From: Stachybotrys elegans
Lineage: Eukaryota; Ascomycota; Sordariomycetes; Hypocreales; Stachybotryaceae
DNA: 64,000 nucleotides
Direction of reading: 5' to 3'
Assembly: GCA_020746835.1 (NCBI GenBank)
Contig: JAGPNK010000002.1
Coordinates: forward strand, 2,728,001-2,792,000
The notes beneath the pieces were generated by a model. That model saw only the letters and a list, made by a program, of their open reading frames with translations, was not told the DNA's origin and did not search any database. Position numbers and translations under genes: made by a program. Shown here one piece after another: positions 23,220-32,919 of this stretch (its first letter is position 1; every line of letters starts with the position of its first letter).

Positions 23220-23634
23220 GGTGGGCGAAGAATAGCACTTTCCGCTGCGATATGATGTTGAGAAGGGATGATGATGGGAATTTCATGAGAAATCAAGAGT
23301 GGTGGTTCAAGTTGGCTGGTGTTTTGGGCAACGCTAGTGGTGGGGTCGAGACTGGAGTTGGTAATACCCATCGACTGGATATGATATATTGAAGGTTCAA
23401 CTTCAAGTTGGCCGCACATATCGTAGGTATGTTTGTCTCGATAATTACAAGTAAATTAGGAAATCCGTATCTGTTTGAATTTGATGATATGTGTTCTTGC
23501 AAAAAACACCACACTCACTCTGATATCCTTTACGGTCCCCTCCTGGCGCAAACAGGCTGTCGGCATCATCCTACAACTCTCTCATTAGTTTCTCGCACTC
23601 CAGAATTATCTCCTATAACCCTCATCCCTCCACA
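23220..23634. other. Spacer between DUS4 and the RBR ligase gene
   Basis: It holds the promoter of DUS4 and the 3' flank of the upstream minus-strand RBR gene. It is moderately A/T-rich around 23390-23520, with no coding frame or RNA gene seen. Confidence 0.5.
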
Positions 23635-25156
23635 TCACCGCAACTCCGCTGCAAGAGCTTCTCGTAGCTCGAATTCCTCAATCTCGGCGAGAATTTGCTG
23701 CAGCTCGGCGGCCTCTTGTAGTGCCAGATCCACCCGTCGCCGCCGCCTAGCAATGGCAGCTGCCTTCATTTCGTGGAGTTGTTCTAGTGTGCAAAGGCAC
23801 GTTTTCCATTTTTGACCGCAGACGTAGCAGAACTGTGTTCCACACCTGCACGTCATATGATGGCATGCCATTCTGTGCTCAACAAGAGCACGGCAGTTGA
23901 AGCATCGCTTCCAGCCCTCCTCCTCGGCCAGCTCATTCGTGAGGACCATGTCGCGGTCTTCCGGGCAGTCTCTGGCGCCATGACTCTCCCCACGGCACAA
24001 GGTACACGTCAAGTGGTTTTGGTCGCAGCGGCCTACACGCATCGCAATATTTATGCCATGAGGGCTGATCCATATGCCGCAACTCGGTTGATGACAATAC
24101 ACTCGTTCGCTCATGGGGAGCTCCCATTCCTGCGATCGTGCTTGAAACTTCATCTTGACATCTTTAGGGGCGGCGCGCAGAATGGTGTCGAAAGGGATAG
24201 GATTCAAGCAACACCTGGGTGGCCATTGCTGCTCGTTCTGGCACGCAGCTGAGATGAGGCGGCCAAAGCAGTCGTAGCAATAGTTGTGGCACGGAACCCT
24301 AACTGTCTGACGCGAGGGGAAGTCGTCCAGACATGAAACGCATTCGCTGGGCATGTCAGTTCAGCTCTTTCAAGTGATGAGGGTGACAAGATTCATCTTA
24401 CACAGTCTTGTCTGGTGGGTTGGATGAGGAAAACTGGCTGCATCTCAATATCGACATGATCTTCTGTACCCATATCTCGGTGCTATTGCCTTCCATATTG
24501 TCCAACCTCGCACGGATCCTCTTTGGAAGCGAGTCACGAGAGCCTCCCATGGTACTGCTCTCCCCCCTTGGTAGATTACTTCGATGGAACAGCCGCCTGA
24601 GGGTAGACCTCTCTGTCTGTTCAGGTGGGCGAGAAGGCTGAAGGATAGGTAAAATATTTTCTCCGACAGGATCAGGGGGAGCGGCTTCGAGAATTCCAAA
24701 TTGTCGTTCACTTCGGAACCCAATGGCAGGGAAATGGGGCTGTTCCAAATTGCGAGTTCGGGTGGCTGCATCTTGCTCCTGCTGATGTCGTTGAACCTCT
24801 TCTTCTCTCCGAGCACGGGACATGACATTCTCGATCGTAAACTCTATGATTTGGATGATTTCAAGGAGCGCTTGAGTTGTGGTAGGCGGTCCATTTCTGG
24901 CTGGACTGGTAGGTTCGTAGGTAGTCCGAAATTCTGATTCTGGAGACGGACGCTCGACAGAAGCATCACTGAAGCGTGTAACAGGGACCGCGCTTGGATC
25001 CGTCATTTGCTGAATCGAATCTTCGGTGGTTACAGCTGACTGCCTGTTCGATAGTCCCGGAGGACGGTCGACCAGTGGCCATGGGTTCTCATGAAGATCC
25101 AAGTAGTCTTCAGGGTCGGTCGTCAAGGTGGGGAGAACGGGAAGCGTGGTCGCCAT
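23635..25156 (-). CDS. RBR-type (RING1-IBR-RING2) E3 ubiquitin ligase
   Basis: Exons 25156-24402 and 24346-23635, across a 55-nt intron, give 488 residues. Residues 1-250 are low-complexity and probably disordered. RING1 begins at C254 (CVSCLDDFP, then PCHNYCYDCF). The IBR region contains ERVYCHQPSC and CDQNHLTCTLCRGES. RING2 is KRCFNCRALVEHRMACHHMTC followed by CGTQFCYVCG. By analogy with HHARI and Parkin, the Cys in MACHHM (about C413) would accept ubiquitin in a thioester before transfer. The C-terminal tail is a charged helix rich in Arg and Glu. Substrate unknown; this is one of the fungal-expanded IBR proteins rather than a clear orthologue of a named ligase. The intron sits exactly before RING1. 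Confidence 0.9.
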
Positions 25157-26555
25157 GTTGAGGTTTCAGACCAAGTGATCTTCGTCTATAGCTTGGAATA
25201 GTACTCGAACATGAATATAAGAGCTAAAGTTGTCCGGTCTTTGAGCTCCTCGAAGGGGTGGGCTGTATCTTTGTAACTGGCCGTATGTATATTTGGACCC
25301 CGTGTTCACAGCAAATGCAATAACAATATCATCTGATTTCCAGACCGAAATGGAAAGCGGAAAGTATCGCAGGACAATAAGGTCCTGCACAAGGCATACC
25401 GCAACTAAGCCGCTTCCCAATGTGGTCACAGGCTGGTTTCCATGTTGTCGTCGGCAAGGATTTCTTCCTTTGAGCCTCAAGGCCACAAAGACCGCCGATC
25501 AATCAGTCAGCCCGTCCAGAACTTCCGGGCACCTGTCGTGGGTTCCGCACCGGCTCTTCACCAGCATGAAACCGCAGCAGTGCGGCGAGCCGAGCCCTTG
25601 AGCTGAAGACCAGAATGCGCCTCAGCCACGGCAAACGGTGGAGGCTTCGGTCATTGACCTCAACGGCTAACGATGCGGTGGCATGGCGCCCTTGTCAGGA
25701 CAAACGACCCACGCATATGCTAAGGATCCTTTGGGGTGAAGGATACAAGATGTGGTAGTACCAGTATCCACCCTTTTGCCAATTCTTCTTTGCTGCAGGG
25801 CGTGCAGAGAGGCGGAGCAGTCGGCCAAATGATGGTAGTTGAGAAGTGTATTTCCCCGCGGTCCGGCGGTCTTTGTTTTGTTTTGTATATGTATGGAGAT
25901 TCAGAGTTCAGCGAGGTGGGATGCGGCTGATTGTGGGTGCCTTGTGTATGCCTTGTGCGGCCAGTGGTTGGTGTGCCTCGCGACTTCCATTCTTACAAGC
26001 CCAATGCCGAGACAACAATCACCTGTTCATTTTCATCCATCCGCTTATCCCTTCCCTTTTCCGTTCCTGTGCCCACCTTATAGTCCAGTGTCGGCGAACA
26101 GGATTATTAGTAGAGCACAGCGTCAGCCATACGACTACTTGGCTATCGTGCCACTCCAGCCCTTTGTTCCAACACTGTTATATTAATGAGGACAAGGCAA
26201 CAAAGTACTCAGTAAATTGTAATGTAATATAGCTAAAATATGCATATATACTCATCCTCATTTAGATTTAGATTACTTGTATTGGGCCATGTCTCTTTCT
26301 TATACGCCCCTGCCAAGTCAGATATACCCAATGCCAGCATAATAGTGCCAGTGCTCAGCCTCAAAACCCCCTTGGCCAGGCAGGCAAGTCTGAATCGAGT
26401 GAGGGGCATGTAAAAGGGAAAAAGAATGGCGGCGGGCGGCTCCCTTGCTTTGCGTCCTTTTCTCGGTGATAGCTGGCTGACGCACAAGCTCCAGCTACAA
26501 GAGATGGGATAGATGACTCCTGCTTGCCTTGCACCAGCACTGTCTCCAGTCGAGT
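25157..26555. other. Spacer between the RBR and FAH genes
   Basis: A 1.4-kb region holds the RBR promoter and the FAH 3' flank. It has A/T-rich patches (26170-26280) and no open frame with domain or intron support. Confidence 0.5.
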
Positions 26556-27646
26556 TCAGATCTTAGCCTTTACACGAGCAAAGTCTACCTTGTTTGTGCT
26601 GTCGCATGTTGTCAGTGGTGTGCGTACCGACGATTTTCTGCGGGAGGTCTCACCATGTTCCGACTTGCTCCAATCCAACCTCAACCACATCTCCGTCCTT
26701 GAGCCACAAGGGAGGGTTGCGTCCCATGCCTACACCAGATGGTCTACCCCGCGGGTTCAGCAATCGCTTCTTGCGTAGAATGAAGGGGATTTTCTCTGCG
26801 TTTCACTCACGTTCCTGTGAAGATTAGATCTCCCGGCATAAGCGTCACGCCTTGACTCAAGAAAGAGATCATCTTCTTGGCTTTAAAGATCATATCCGAC
26901 GTATGGCCATCCTATCATTGTCAGCCGTCTTACTCGCGTGCAGCCTATCGGGGTGCAAACCTGAACTGTCTCTCCGTTCAGCTTAGTCCAAATCCTGAGG
27001 GCCTGAGGGTCTTTGATGAGTTTGGTAGACACGATGCCAGGCCCAAAAGGCGCCCAGCCATCGAAGCCCTTGCCAATAGACCACTGGCCGCCTCCGCGCT
27101 TGATCTGCCAGTCCCGGTGTGACATGTCGTTTCCAACTGCATATCCCAGGACATAGTCAAGTGCCTCTGCCTCGGAAACATTGGTGCATCTCTTTCCGAT
27201 GACAATGACAAGCTCGCACTCGTAGTCGAGCCCGCTTCCCTCCTGAGCTATGGTCGGAACCGGAATGGGATCCGTCGGTCCAGCTACGGCCGTCGAGGGC
27301 TTGTAAAAGAGGACCGGGTACTGGGGCTCTGGCAGGCCAGACTCCTTGGCGTGCAAGGCGTAGTTGAGGCCAAGGCATCGCAGAGTTCCTATGTCTGCGG
27401 GCGCAAGGGGAGACAGCAGCAGGCGGATATCGGCCACCTGGTCTGAAACTTCATGCTTGCCAAAGATGTCTCCTGTGATGATGCGAGCCTGTTGGGCCTC
27501 GGAGATGTCACTCACGCCCGAGGGCAGGATGGCATCACCGTAGTACGTCTGCCCATCTTTGGCGAGAAACCGAACAAGTCGCTGTATATCATCATTAAGA
27601 TGCGTCCAATAGGTGGGTCGTCCATACTTACCGTGAACTCGGTCAT
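26556..27646 (-). CDS. Fumarylacetoacetate hydrolase (FAH) family protein, acylpyruvase-like
   Basis: Five exons, 27646-27632, 27581-26961, 26911-26811, 26743-26654 and 26598-26556, give 289 residues. FAH-fold enzymes cleave C-C bonds or isomerise dicarbonyl acids with a divalent metal. The metal and substrate signatures are [32 protein letters not shown] and [17 protein letters not shown]. This length without an N-terminal SH3-like domain fits FAHD1-type acylpyruvate or oxaloacetate hydrolases rather than true tyrosine-pathway FAH. The first exon encodes only five residues (MTEFT). The last exon is 43 nt and restores the family-typical GTCTNKV. The C-terminus, AKI, is only a marginal peroxisomal PTS1. 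True substrate unknown. Confidence 0.9.
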
Positions 27647-28111
27647 GATGAGATGGGAGTTTTGGTAGCAACGAAAAACCTCGGATCGTCGATATCAATG
27701 TAACAATGAGAGACGTGACGGCATGTATGCGAAGGAGCGCATGTTTAAACTCTCCCACTGGTGGATTTCAACTGACACCCGCAATGCAACATTACCGCTC
27801 GCTACCTCCTTGTCCGGTATCGGTGGGGGTCATCTTGAAGCAAGCATGCTGATGCTGATCTCGACCCAGTTACGGAGTACAGGGTAGGTGTTTTGTTGAT
27901 GACTGGGTGGTTGACCTCGGTATAACATTGTACCACCACACAGGTAGGTACTACTCGGGATTCGGCATTCCTGATCCATGCCATCGAAAATACGAAAATA
28001 GCTGAATTGGATGAATCATCATCAGCCAACCATTGTCTGTCCCAATCCCGACCACACCAACAACAAGACATTGGCGTGATAATTTCCATCCCGCACATTA
28101 GAGGAGGAAAA
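27647..28111. promoter_or_regulatory. Shared divergent promoter region, FAH-family gene / SDHAF1
   Basis: This 465-bp gap between divergent genes includes one exact TACGGAGTA at 27871-27879 and AGGTAGGTAC-type motifs near 27945. Confidence 0.5.
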
Positions 28112-28474
28112 ATGCGTCTCTCAGGACTGCAGAAGGAAGTTCTGGCACTCTATCGGCTCTGCCTGCGGGAGAGCCGGAAGAAGCCTCAGGTACCACCAAC
28201 CAGCCGACCCTTTGGCATTTCAACATCGGCATCAGCTCTCATCGACTAACACGCAGCAGAACACCCGATCTCACTTCGAGAGCTTCGCAAGGTGAGACGT
28301 CGCCCGCCCACTGTGCTTGAACAAGCCGTTGACCGCTTACGTCCCTGCAGGTCGGAGATGGACAAGAACCGGTCCATTGACAAGAGAAATTTTGCTGCAA
28401 TCGAGTTCCTGCTGCGCAAGGGCCATCGCCAGCTCGAAACCTATTCTGCTCCTGGCATCAGGGATATTCGGTAG
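28112..28474 (+). CDS. SDHAF1: Succinate dehydrogenase assembly factor 1 (LYR-motif protein)
   Basis: Exons 28112-28189, 28260-28291 and 28351-28474 give 77 residues. SDHAF1 (yeast Sdh6) is a mitochondrial matrix chaperone that delivers Fe-S clusters to the SDH2 subunit of complex II. The protein begins MRLSGLQKEVLALYRLCL, with the LYR motif at residues 13-15. The basic C-terminal half, FLLRKGHRQLETYS, is typical of the family. The second exon has a tandem acceptor (CAGCAG, 28254-28259), so isoforms with or without one Gln after residue 26 are possible. The small size and lack of a long presequence are normal for the family. Confidence 0.92.
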
Positions 28475-28790
28475 ATGCCGATGCTTCAATGTTGGAGCAA
28501 CTGCGGCCGCAGCTCGTCCCGCGCCTACCCAACATGAGACCTGCTTCCGTCACTGGTCACGAAGCCAAACAAACGGCGGGAAGGACCAGTAACTTGCATG
28601 CGCCCCTCGCTGCTTGATTCTTGATTCCCGCCTCCTCCACTCCTTCACCACAATGTTCCTTTCTCTCCTTCTTTCAAAGATCCCTGAAAGGACTGTATTA
28701 CTCTCTTGATACCCATTCTTCAGTTTCATCTCCCTTTTCAACCCCGAATACCCGTGCCCAGGCGAGAGGCGTCTCTCCGAATCCCGCCAA
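28475..28790. other. Short same-strand spacer
   Basis: This 316-bp region lies between SDHAF1 and the next plus-strand gene. It is pyrimidine-rich on the plus strand (28625-28760), consistent with a fungal promoter or leader. Confidence 0.45.
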
Positions 28791-31076
28791 ATGGCTTCTT
28801 TAGCATCTATCCGGGATGCTCGCAATTCTTTGCAGCTAGGATATCAAGAAGGAACATCGCAGAGGGACCCTCACCCATTGGGAAAAACTCGCCATAGACT
28901 GCGTGTTTCTGCCAGAGCCGGGCGGTACCATTATCCTGCTCGAAGACCAGGCCATCCTCGACGTCGCAAAGTAGCACTCAACTTCCCCCGCAACCTAGCT
29001 GCAGAAACCTTGATATCTCTTCACAGACAGGAAAGCCTGAATGGGAAAGGCAAAAACCACACTGACCTAGACCAAGACATCGTAACCGAGGCTCCCGCGC
29101 CGGCCGATATATCGGCACAGCTTGACAACTTCCCCATCCATCCGTCTAGCATGCGGGACCCGTGTGTCGCCACTTCGACCCATGCCGCTTCCATCAACAC
29201 CTCAAGCATAGATTCATTTAATAATCCAAGTGCAGCCCAACATTCAACTCCGGCAACTCACGACTCTACAGCACTACCGCTCAGGTTTCCGCCCAAACAG
29301 CGATCTCGTGCTGCAAAGTCGTCGGGCACTGCAGCCAGCCCCGCATTGCATGCTCTTGATGGTGCTGCGGCTGATGACTCGAGTAGCCAACGATCATGTT
29401 CAGTTTCCCCATCTCTCATTGAAGCCATATCGCGCAACATCGCCCTTCAACTTCGCCTAGCTTCATACGTTGGGAGGGAGTTGTCAAGCACGGAGCCGCG
29501 CACGAGAACCTCAGAGAGTGCTGACGAACTCGCCTCAAGGACCGCGAGCCAAGTGCGGGCCTTGGATCGCTTCACTCAAGAACTCCAGCGATACGCAGAC
29601 AACACTGGAGCGCGAGGCAAAATCCTGAACTTTACTCCCACACCGACTGGGTCTGGAAAAACCCTACGAACCATTTCGGCACTCATGCCCTTCCGCTCAG
29701 AATTCACAGGAGCAGGGTTAGCTGTTACAGCCAGAGACCAAGTTCAGCGCCTGCCTCAGTTTTACGTTGGACGTAGCAGGGTCCGCCCAGCAGCAAATGG
29801 CATTGCTGTACCGCCCGGTCTTGATCTATCATCCTCACAGAAGGATGGCCCTAGTGAAAGACGCAATGCTCTCGCGACGAGCCGACGAACATCAGCTGAT
29901 AGAGCCAACGGAATGAAAGACAACATGTACAAACAAAAGAATTCATGGGGTCAGAGTGCGGTTAGAGATCGGAAGCGATCCCCATGTCTTTTCTGCCTTC
30001 CAAGTCACGCAGCTTCAACTACAGACGGAAGCTCCAAGCTCGAGGAATCACCAAGGAGACAGCACACGATGGTATCGAATACGCCAGACCAATTGCCACC
30101 AGAGAAATCGAAAGGTCGCCTGCCATGTCTTGGAAGCTTCCTGGGCATATCGGTGGCGAACGGAAAGCGAAGGCTGCCACTCTCGAAACCGTTATACGAC
30201 AATCCCGGGAACCGTGGACTTGACCCAGTGCAAGACGACTCTCCATTATCAGTTAACCAACTCGCGAAAACTGGCAATGGAGCCGTCTTTTCACGTACAC
30301 CGGACGCTGTCAACCGAGCCTCTTCAGCTGGATTGCTAGGGACCAAAATTCCCGATAGCGTACCACGTCTTGGAATCACAACATCTCAGACTACACCCCT
30401 GAACCGATCCCCTGACAGTATGGCAGGAGAGCCAGCCTATCATGGCATTGGGTCACATCCAAGCTGCTCCGCTCCTGTACTGCCTCGGCTTCAAGATCAC
30501 CAGAGATCCATTTCGGTCACCCACGACGGGGCTGCTGAAAGCACTAAGAAGATGAGCGGAACAAGTCAGAAGGAGCCGTCGGGAGTGGTGTGTGGGATGA
30601 CTCCGCCTAGAATAAACAGCGAGGCAAAATTGGCAATCAGCCCTCACAAAGGCAAAGGTGTATATGCTGGAATGCTACGCCAGCCCACCGTACCTCAAAG
30701 AACATCTTCCATGCGACCAGGTCTTCACAGTGAATCTGGCTCTCTTGGTCCGGGAAAACGACACCGCAAACCTCACCACAAATCCTACATGGACAAGTCA
30801 AGGCATCGTTTGAGCGACCGCGATGTTCTGAATGGGCTCAAAATTGCCGTTTCCGTGGCCTGCGATGAGGCGATGGACGAATTCGTACAGAGCAAGACTG
30901 GACTTCAGATCCGCCGATTCCTCGCTGACCTCGTGATACTGGATACGTTCTTGGACGAAAATACGGAAAGCGATAAACAGGAGATGGTTCGACGGATGAG
31001 GACGAGGATGAAGAGGCTAAAGCTCAATGTTCGACGGACACGAGAGCTGCAGAAACTTGTGATGCTGGAATCTTAA
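28791..31076 (+). CDS. Unrecognised 761-residue, largely disordered protein with a helical C-terminus
   Basis: A single open frame of 2286 bp runs from ATG 28791 to TAA. I do not recognise it. Most of it is Ser/Thr/Pro/Arg-rich without a domain, and residues 1-80 are unusually basic. The last 95 residues or so (from about 30795) differ: they read as an ordered, charged helical region (LNGLKIAVSVACDEAMDEF, then MRTRMKRLKLNVRR). A second more ordered patch lies near 29415-29480 (SLIEAISRNIALQLRLASY). It has no signal peptide or membrane segment. The start may lie further downstream, or N-terminal introns may be missed. Function unknown; a lineage-restricted fungal protein is likely. Confidence 0.6.
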   Translation: MASLASIRDARNSLQLGYQEGTSQRDPHPLGKTRHRLRVSARAGRYHYPARRPGHPRRRKVALNFPRNLAAETLISLHRQESLNGKGKNHTDLDQDIVTEAPAPADISAQLDNFPIHPSSMRDPCVATSTHAASINTSSIDSFNNPSAAQHSTPATHDSTALPLRFPPKQRSRAAKSSGTAASPALHALDGAAADDSSSQRSCSVSPSLIEAISRNIALQLRLASYVGRELSSTEPRTRTSESADELASRTASQVRALDRFTQELQRYADNTGARGKILNFTPTPTGSGKTLRTISALMPFRSEFTGAGLAVTARDQVQRLPQFYVGRSRVRPAANGIAVPPGLDLSSSQKDGPSERRNALATSRRTSADRANGMKDNMYKQKNSWGQSAVRDRKRSPCLFCLPSHAASTTDGSSKLEESPRRQHTMVSNTPDQLPPEKSKGRLPCLGSFLGISVANGKRRLPLSKPLYDNPGNRGLDPVQDDSPLSVNQLAKTGNGAVFSRTPDAVNRASSAGLLGTKIPDSVPRLGITTSQTTPLNRSPDSMAGEPAYHGIGSHPSCSAPVLPRLQDHQRSISVTHDGAAESTKKMSGTSQKEPSGVVCGMTPPRINSEAKLAISPHKGKGVYAGMLRQPTVPQRTSSMRPGLHSESGSLGPGKRHRKPHHKSYMDKSRHRLSDRDVLNGLKIAVSVACDEAMDEFVQSKTGLQIRRFLADLVILDTFLDENTESDKQEMVRRMRTRMKRLKLNVRRTRELQKLVMLES

Positions 31077-31382
31077 CCTGCGTGCCCTTTATGGAATTGG
31101 CATCGAATCAGGAGCGGCGCGATTCTTATATCTGTACAACATGTATTCATAGTCGTCTAATTGAAGCATTCTGAGGGTCAAGAATGCTGTATCTGTCTGT
31201 TGGCTGGCTTGAATTGACGAACGCAAACGGAAGCTGACAAAGCTATTGAAGGAAGCTTGGCGCACAGACCACCCTCGCTGGCTCAGCTTCAGCTTGTAAC
31301 ATTGTCGCGTTGTCGTTGATATTCATGTCATGACATCAGAACGACGTTGAAGAAGGAGAAGGGTACGCAAAGCGCCGGCCCA
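31077..31382. other. Short same-strand spacer
   Basis: A 306-bp promoter-sized gap; nothing notable seen. Confidence 0.5.
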
Positions 31383-31944
31383 ATGGATCTTTCAGAGATC
31401 CCACTGTCTGAGCTCCAAGCATTTCGAAGCAACTTCACAGTTGCCGAGGACCGACAGGAACATCTCCTTCGATGCTGGCGTCACCAGAATTGCCGGGGCT
31501 GCCTGGCTTCGTCTGAGTGCAGCTGGTGCCCATTTGTATGATGAAAGACCCCGCTCGTGCGACGAAAAATGATGGGTGTTTTTGGCTGACAAGAATCGCA
31601 TCCAGTCATGGTCGTGTGTGCCAAACTCCTACAAAGTCCCATTGCTGGCACCGGCTTACGAGGAAAACATCTGCCCGCACTGGGCGGAGCGATGGGAGAT
31701 CCGCACACAGCCCTTTGGCTGCCAGGTGTCGACCATTACGAGCTTGACGTCCATTGTATCCATCGTGTCGACTCTGCTGGCCGTGCTGTTCTTGTCACTG
31801 TTCGTCGTCGGCATTCTCCGCCTGAGGAGGCATACCAGAGACAAGCCGCTATGGGGTGCAGATTGGAGGCAGCGGCAATGGGCGCGGTTAACACGACGCA
31901 CGGCGGATGGCGAACGGGATCCGTTGTTACCGCGCGAGGCGTAA
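31383..31944 (+). CDS. Small PSI-domain (plexin-repeat) single-pass membrane protein
   Basis: Exons 31383-31535 and 31606-31944 give 163 residues. The N-terminal half has the cysteine spacing of a PSI module: HLLRCWRHQNCRGCLASSE, then CSWCPFSWSCVPNS and later ICPHW and FGCQV. A strong membrane segment follows (about residues 97-122, TSLTSIVSIVSTLLAVLFLS), then a basic tail ending in RDPLLPREA. PSI domains are disulfide-rich and usually extracytoplasmic, yet no cleavable signal peptide is encoded and no in-frame ATG exists upstream before a stop. The protein would thus need its single internal segment to translocate the N-terminus. Conserved fungal proteins of this layout exist; the function is unknown. 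Confidence 0.8.
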
Positions 31945-32084
31945 TATCCCGCAGGCAGCCGATAGCTTCAGTTTTTTCCATGGTTTTCTTTTTGGTTTAC
32001 GTGCGCAAGAAACCCGGGCGTTACTCGGACATGTGTATGTGTAAGACGCTTCGACTATCACACAAAGAAGGAGGAAGATGGCGC

Positions 32085-32357
32085 TCATCCGGAGCTGACA
32101 GGAGGTATGATAGCGACCTCGTCTGCTTCCTGGATCGTCACCCCGCCCTCACCCGGCACATCTACATAATCAAGGTTGACCGTCACCAGGCACGAGTCGA
32201 GAATCTTGGCCTGAAAGCCAGGATACCGCGCGTCCAGCTCCGCAAACAGCTTGTCCAGGGCCAGGGGCGCGGGCAGCTCCTCGTGTTCCTTGCCAGTGTG
32301 GGAGCTCGCGCTGGCAAAGTACAGCACTTTGAAGTGCCCGGGGCGAGCCTTTGACAT
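32085..32357 (-). CDS. cnxG: Molybdopterin synthase sulfur-carrier (small) subunit, MoaD/MOCS2A type
   Basis: This intronless frame of 90 residues has the ubiquitin-like beta-grasp of MoaD: HFKVLYFASASSHTGKE at the start and DEVAIIPPVSSG at the very end. The carrier is adenylated on its C-terminal Gly, then thiocarboxylated, and supplies sulfur to make the molybdopterin dithiolene used by nitrate reductase and related enzymes. The terminal residue is Gly as required, but the penultimate one is Ser instead of the Gly found in bacterial and animal MoaD. Length and end match the fungal CnxG type. It lies convergent to the PSI gene, 140 bp away. Confidence 0.88.
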   Translation of the reverse strand: MSKARPGHFKVLYFASASSHTGKEHEELPAPLALDKLFAELDARYPGFQAKILDSCLVTVNLDYVDVPGEGGVTIQEADEVAIIPPVSSG

Positions 32358-32919
32358 TTGGTAGCGGCGACAGGCGGAGGGGGGTCTTTTTGTTCTATAC
32401 TATGTACGGCGATTCGCGTCTAGAAAAAGAATGCCTTTGCGGCTGGTTAGCACACATTCTTGCTCGTATGATTGAGTGCGGTACAGCGTAGAGCAGAAGG
32501 GGGTTTTGGATCAGAGATCTTGGTGATAATTAAAGACATCAAAGTATGTTCAGGTAATACATGCTATTAAGGCATCATTCCAAAGATTGTGTGGGAGTAG
32601 AGCAAGTAACAAGAAATGATTCGACTTACCAGATGCGCAGCGTGATATGTGGAGTGCCAACTGAGTATTGGGTTGAGTAGAGAGGGAGAGAGAGGGAGAG
32701 AAGAGATTTGAAGGAGGACAATGGGCAATGGTTTTGTAGCTGACAAGAATTAAAAGCCCCACCAATGCTTTAATGGCGCACGTGATGGCCAGAAAGTCGG
32801 ACATTGTATTTTCTCCAGACGCAGTCATGACAGAACTGCGATTTACATTCAATTCGTATGCAGCTTCATGTTTAATCAGTAGTGTGAATATGCTCAAATT
32901 GGGTATCTTCGAGATCCTG
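32358..32919. other. Spacer between cnxG and dynamitin gene
   Basis: This 562-bp region holds the cnxG promoter and the dynamitin 3' flank. A C/T-rich run (minus strand) lies near 32670-32705. No coding frame is supported. Confidence 0.5.

Noticed and set aside
32550..32897. 115-residue minus-strand open frame between cnxG and JNM1
   Set aside because: No domain or family resemblance; it lies in a promoter/3'-flank region.
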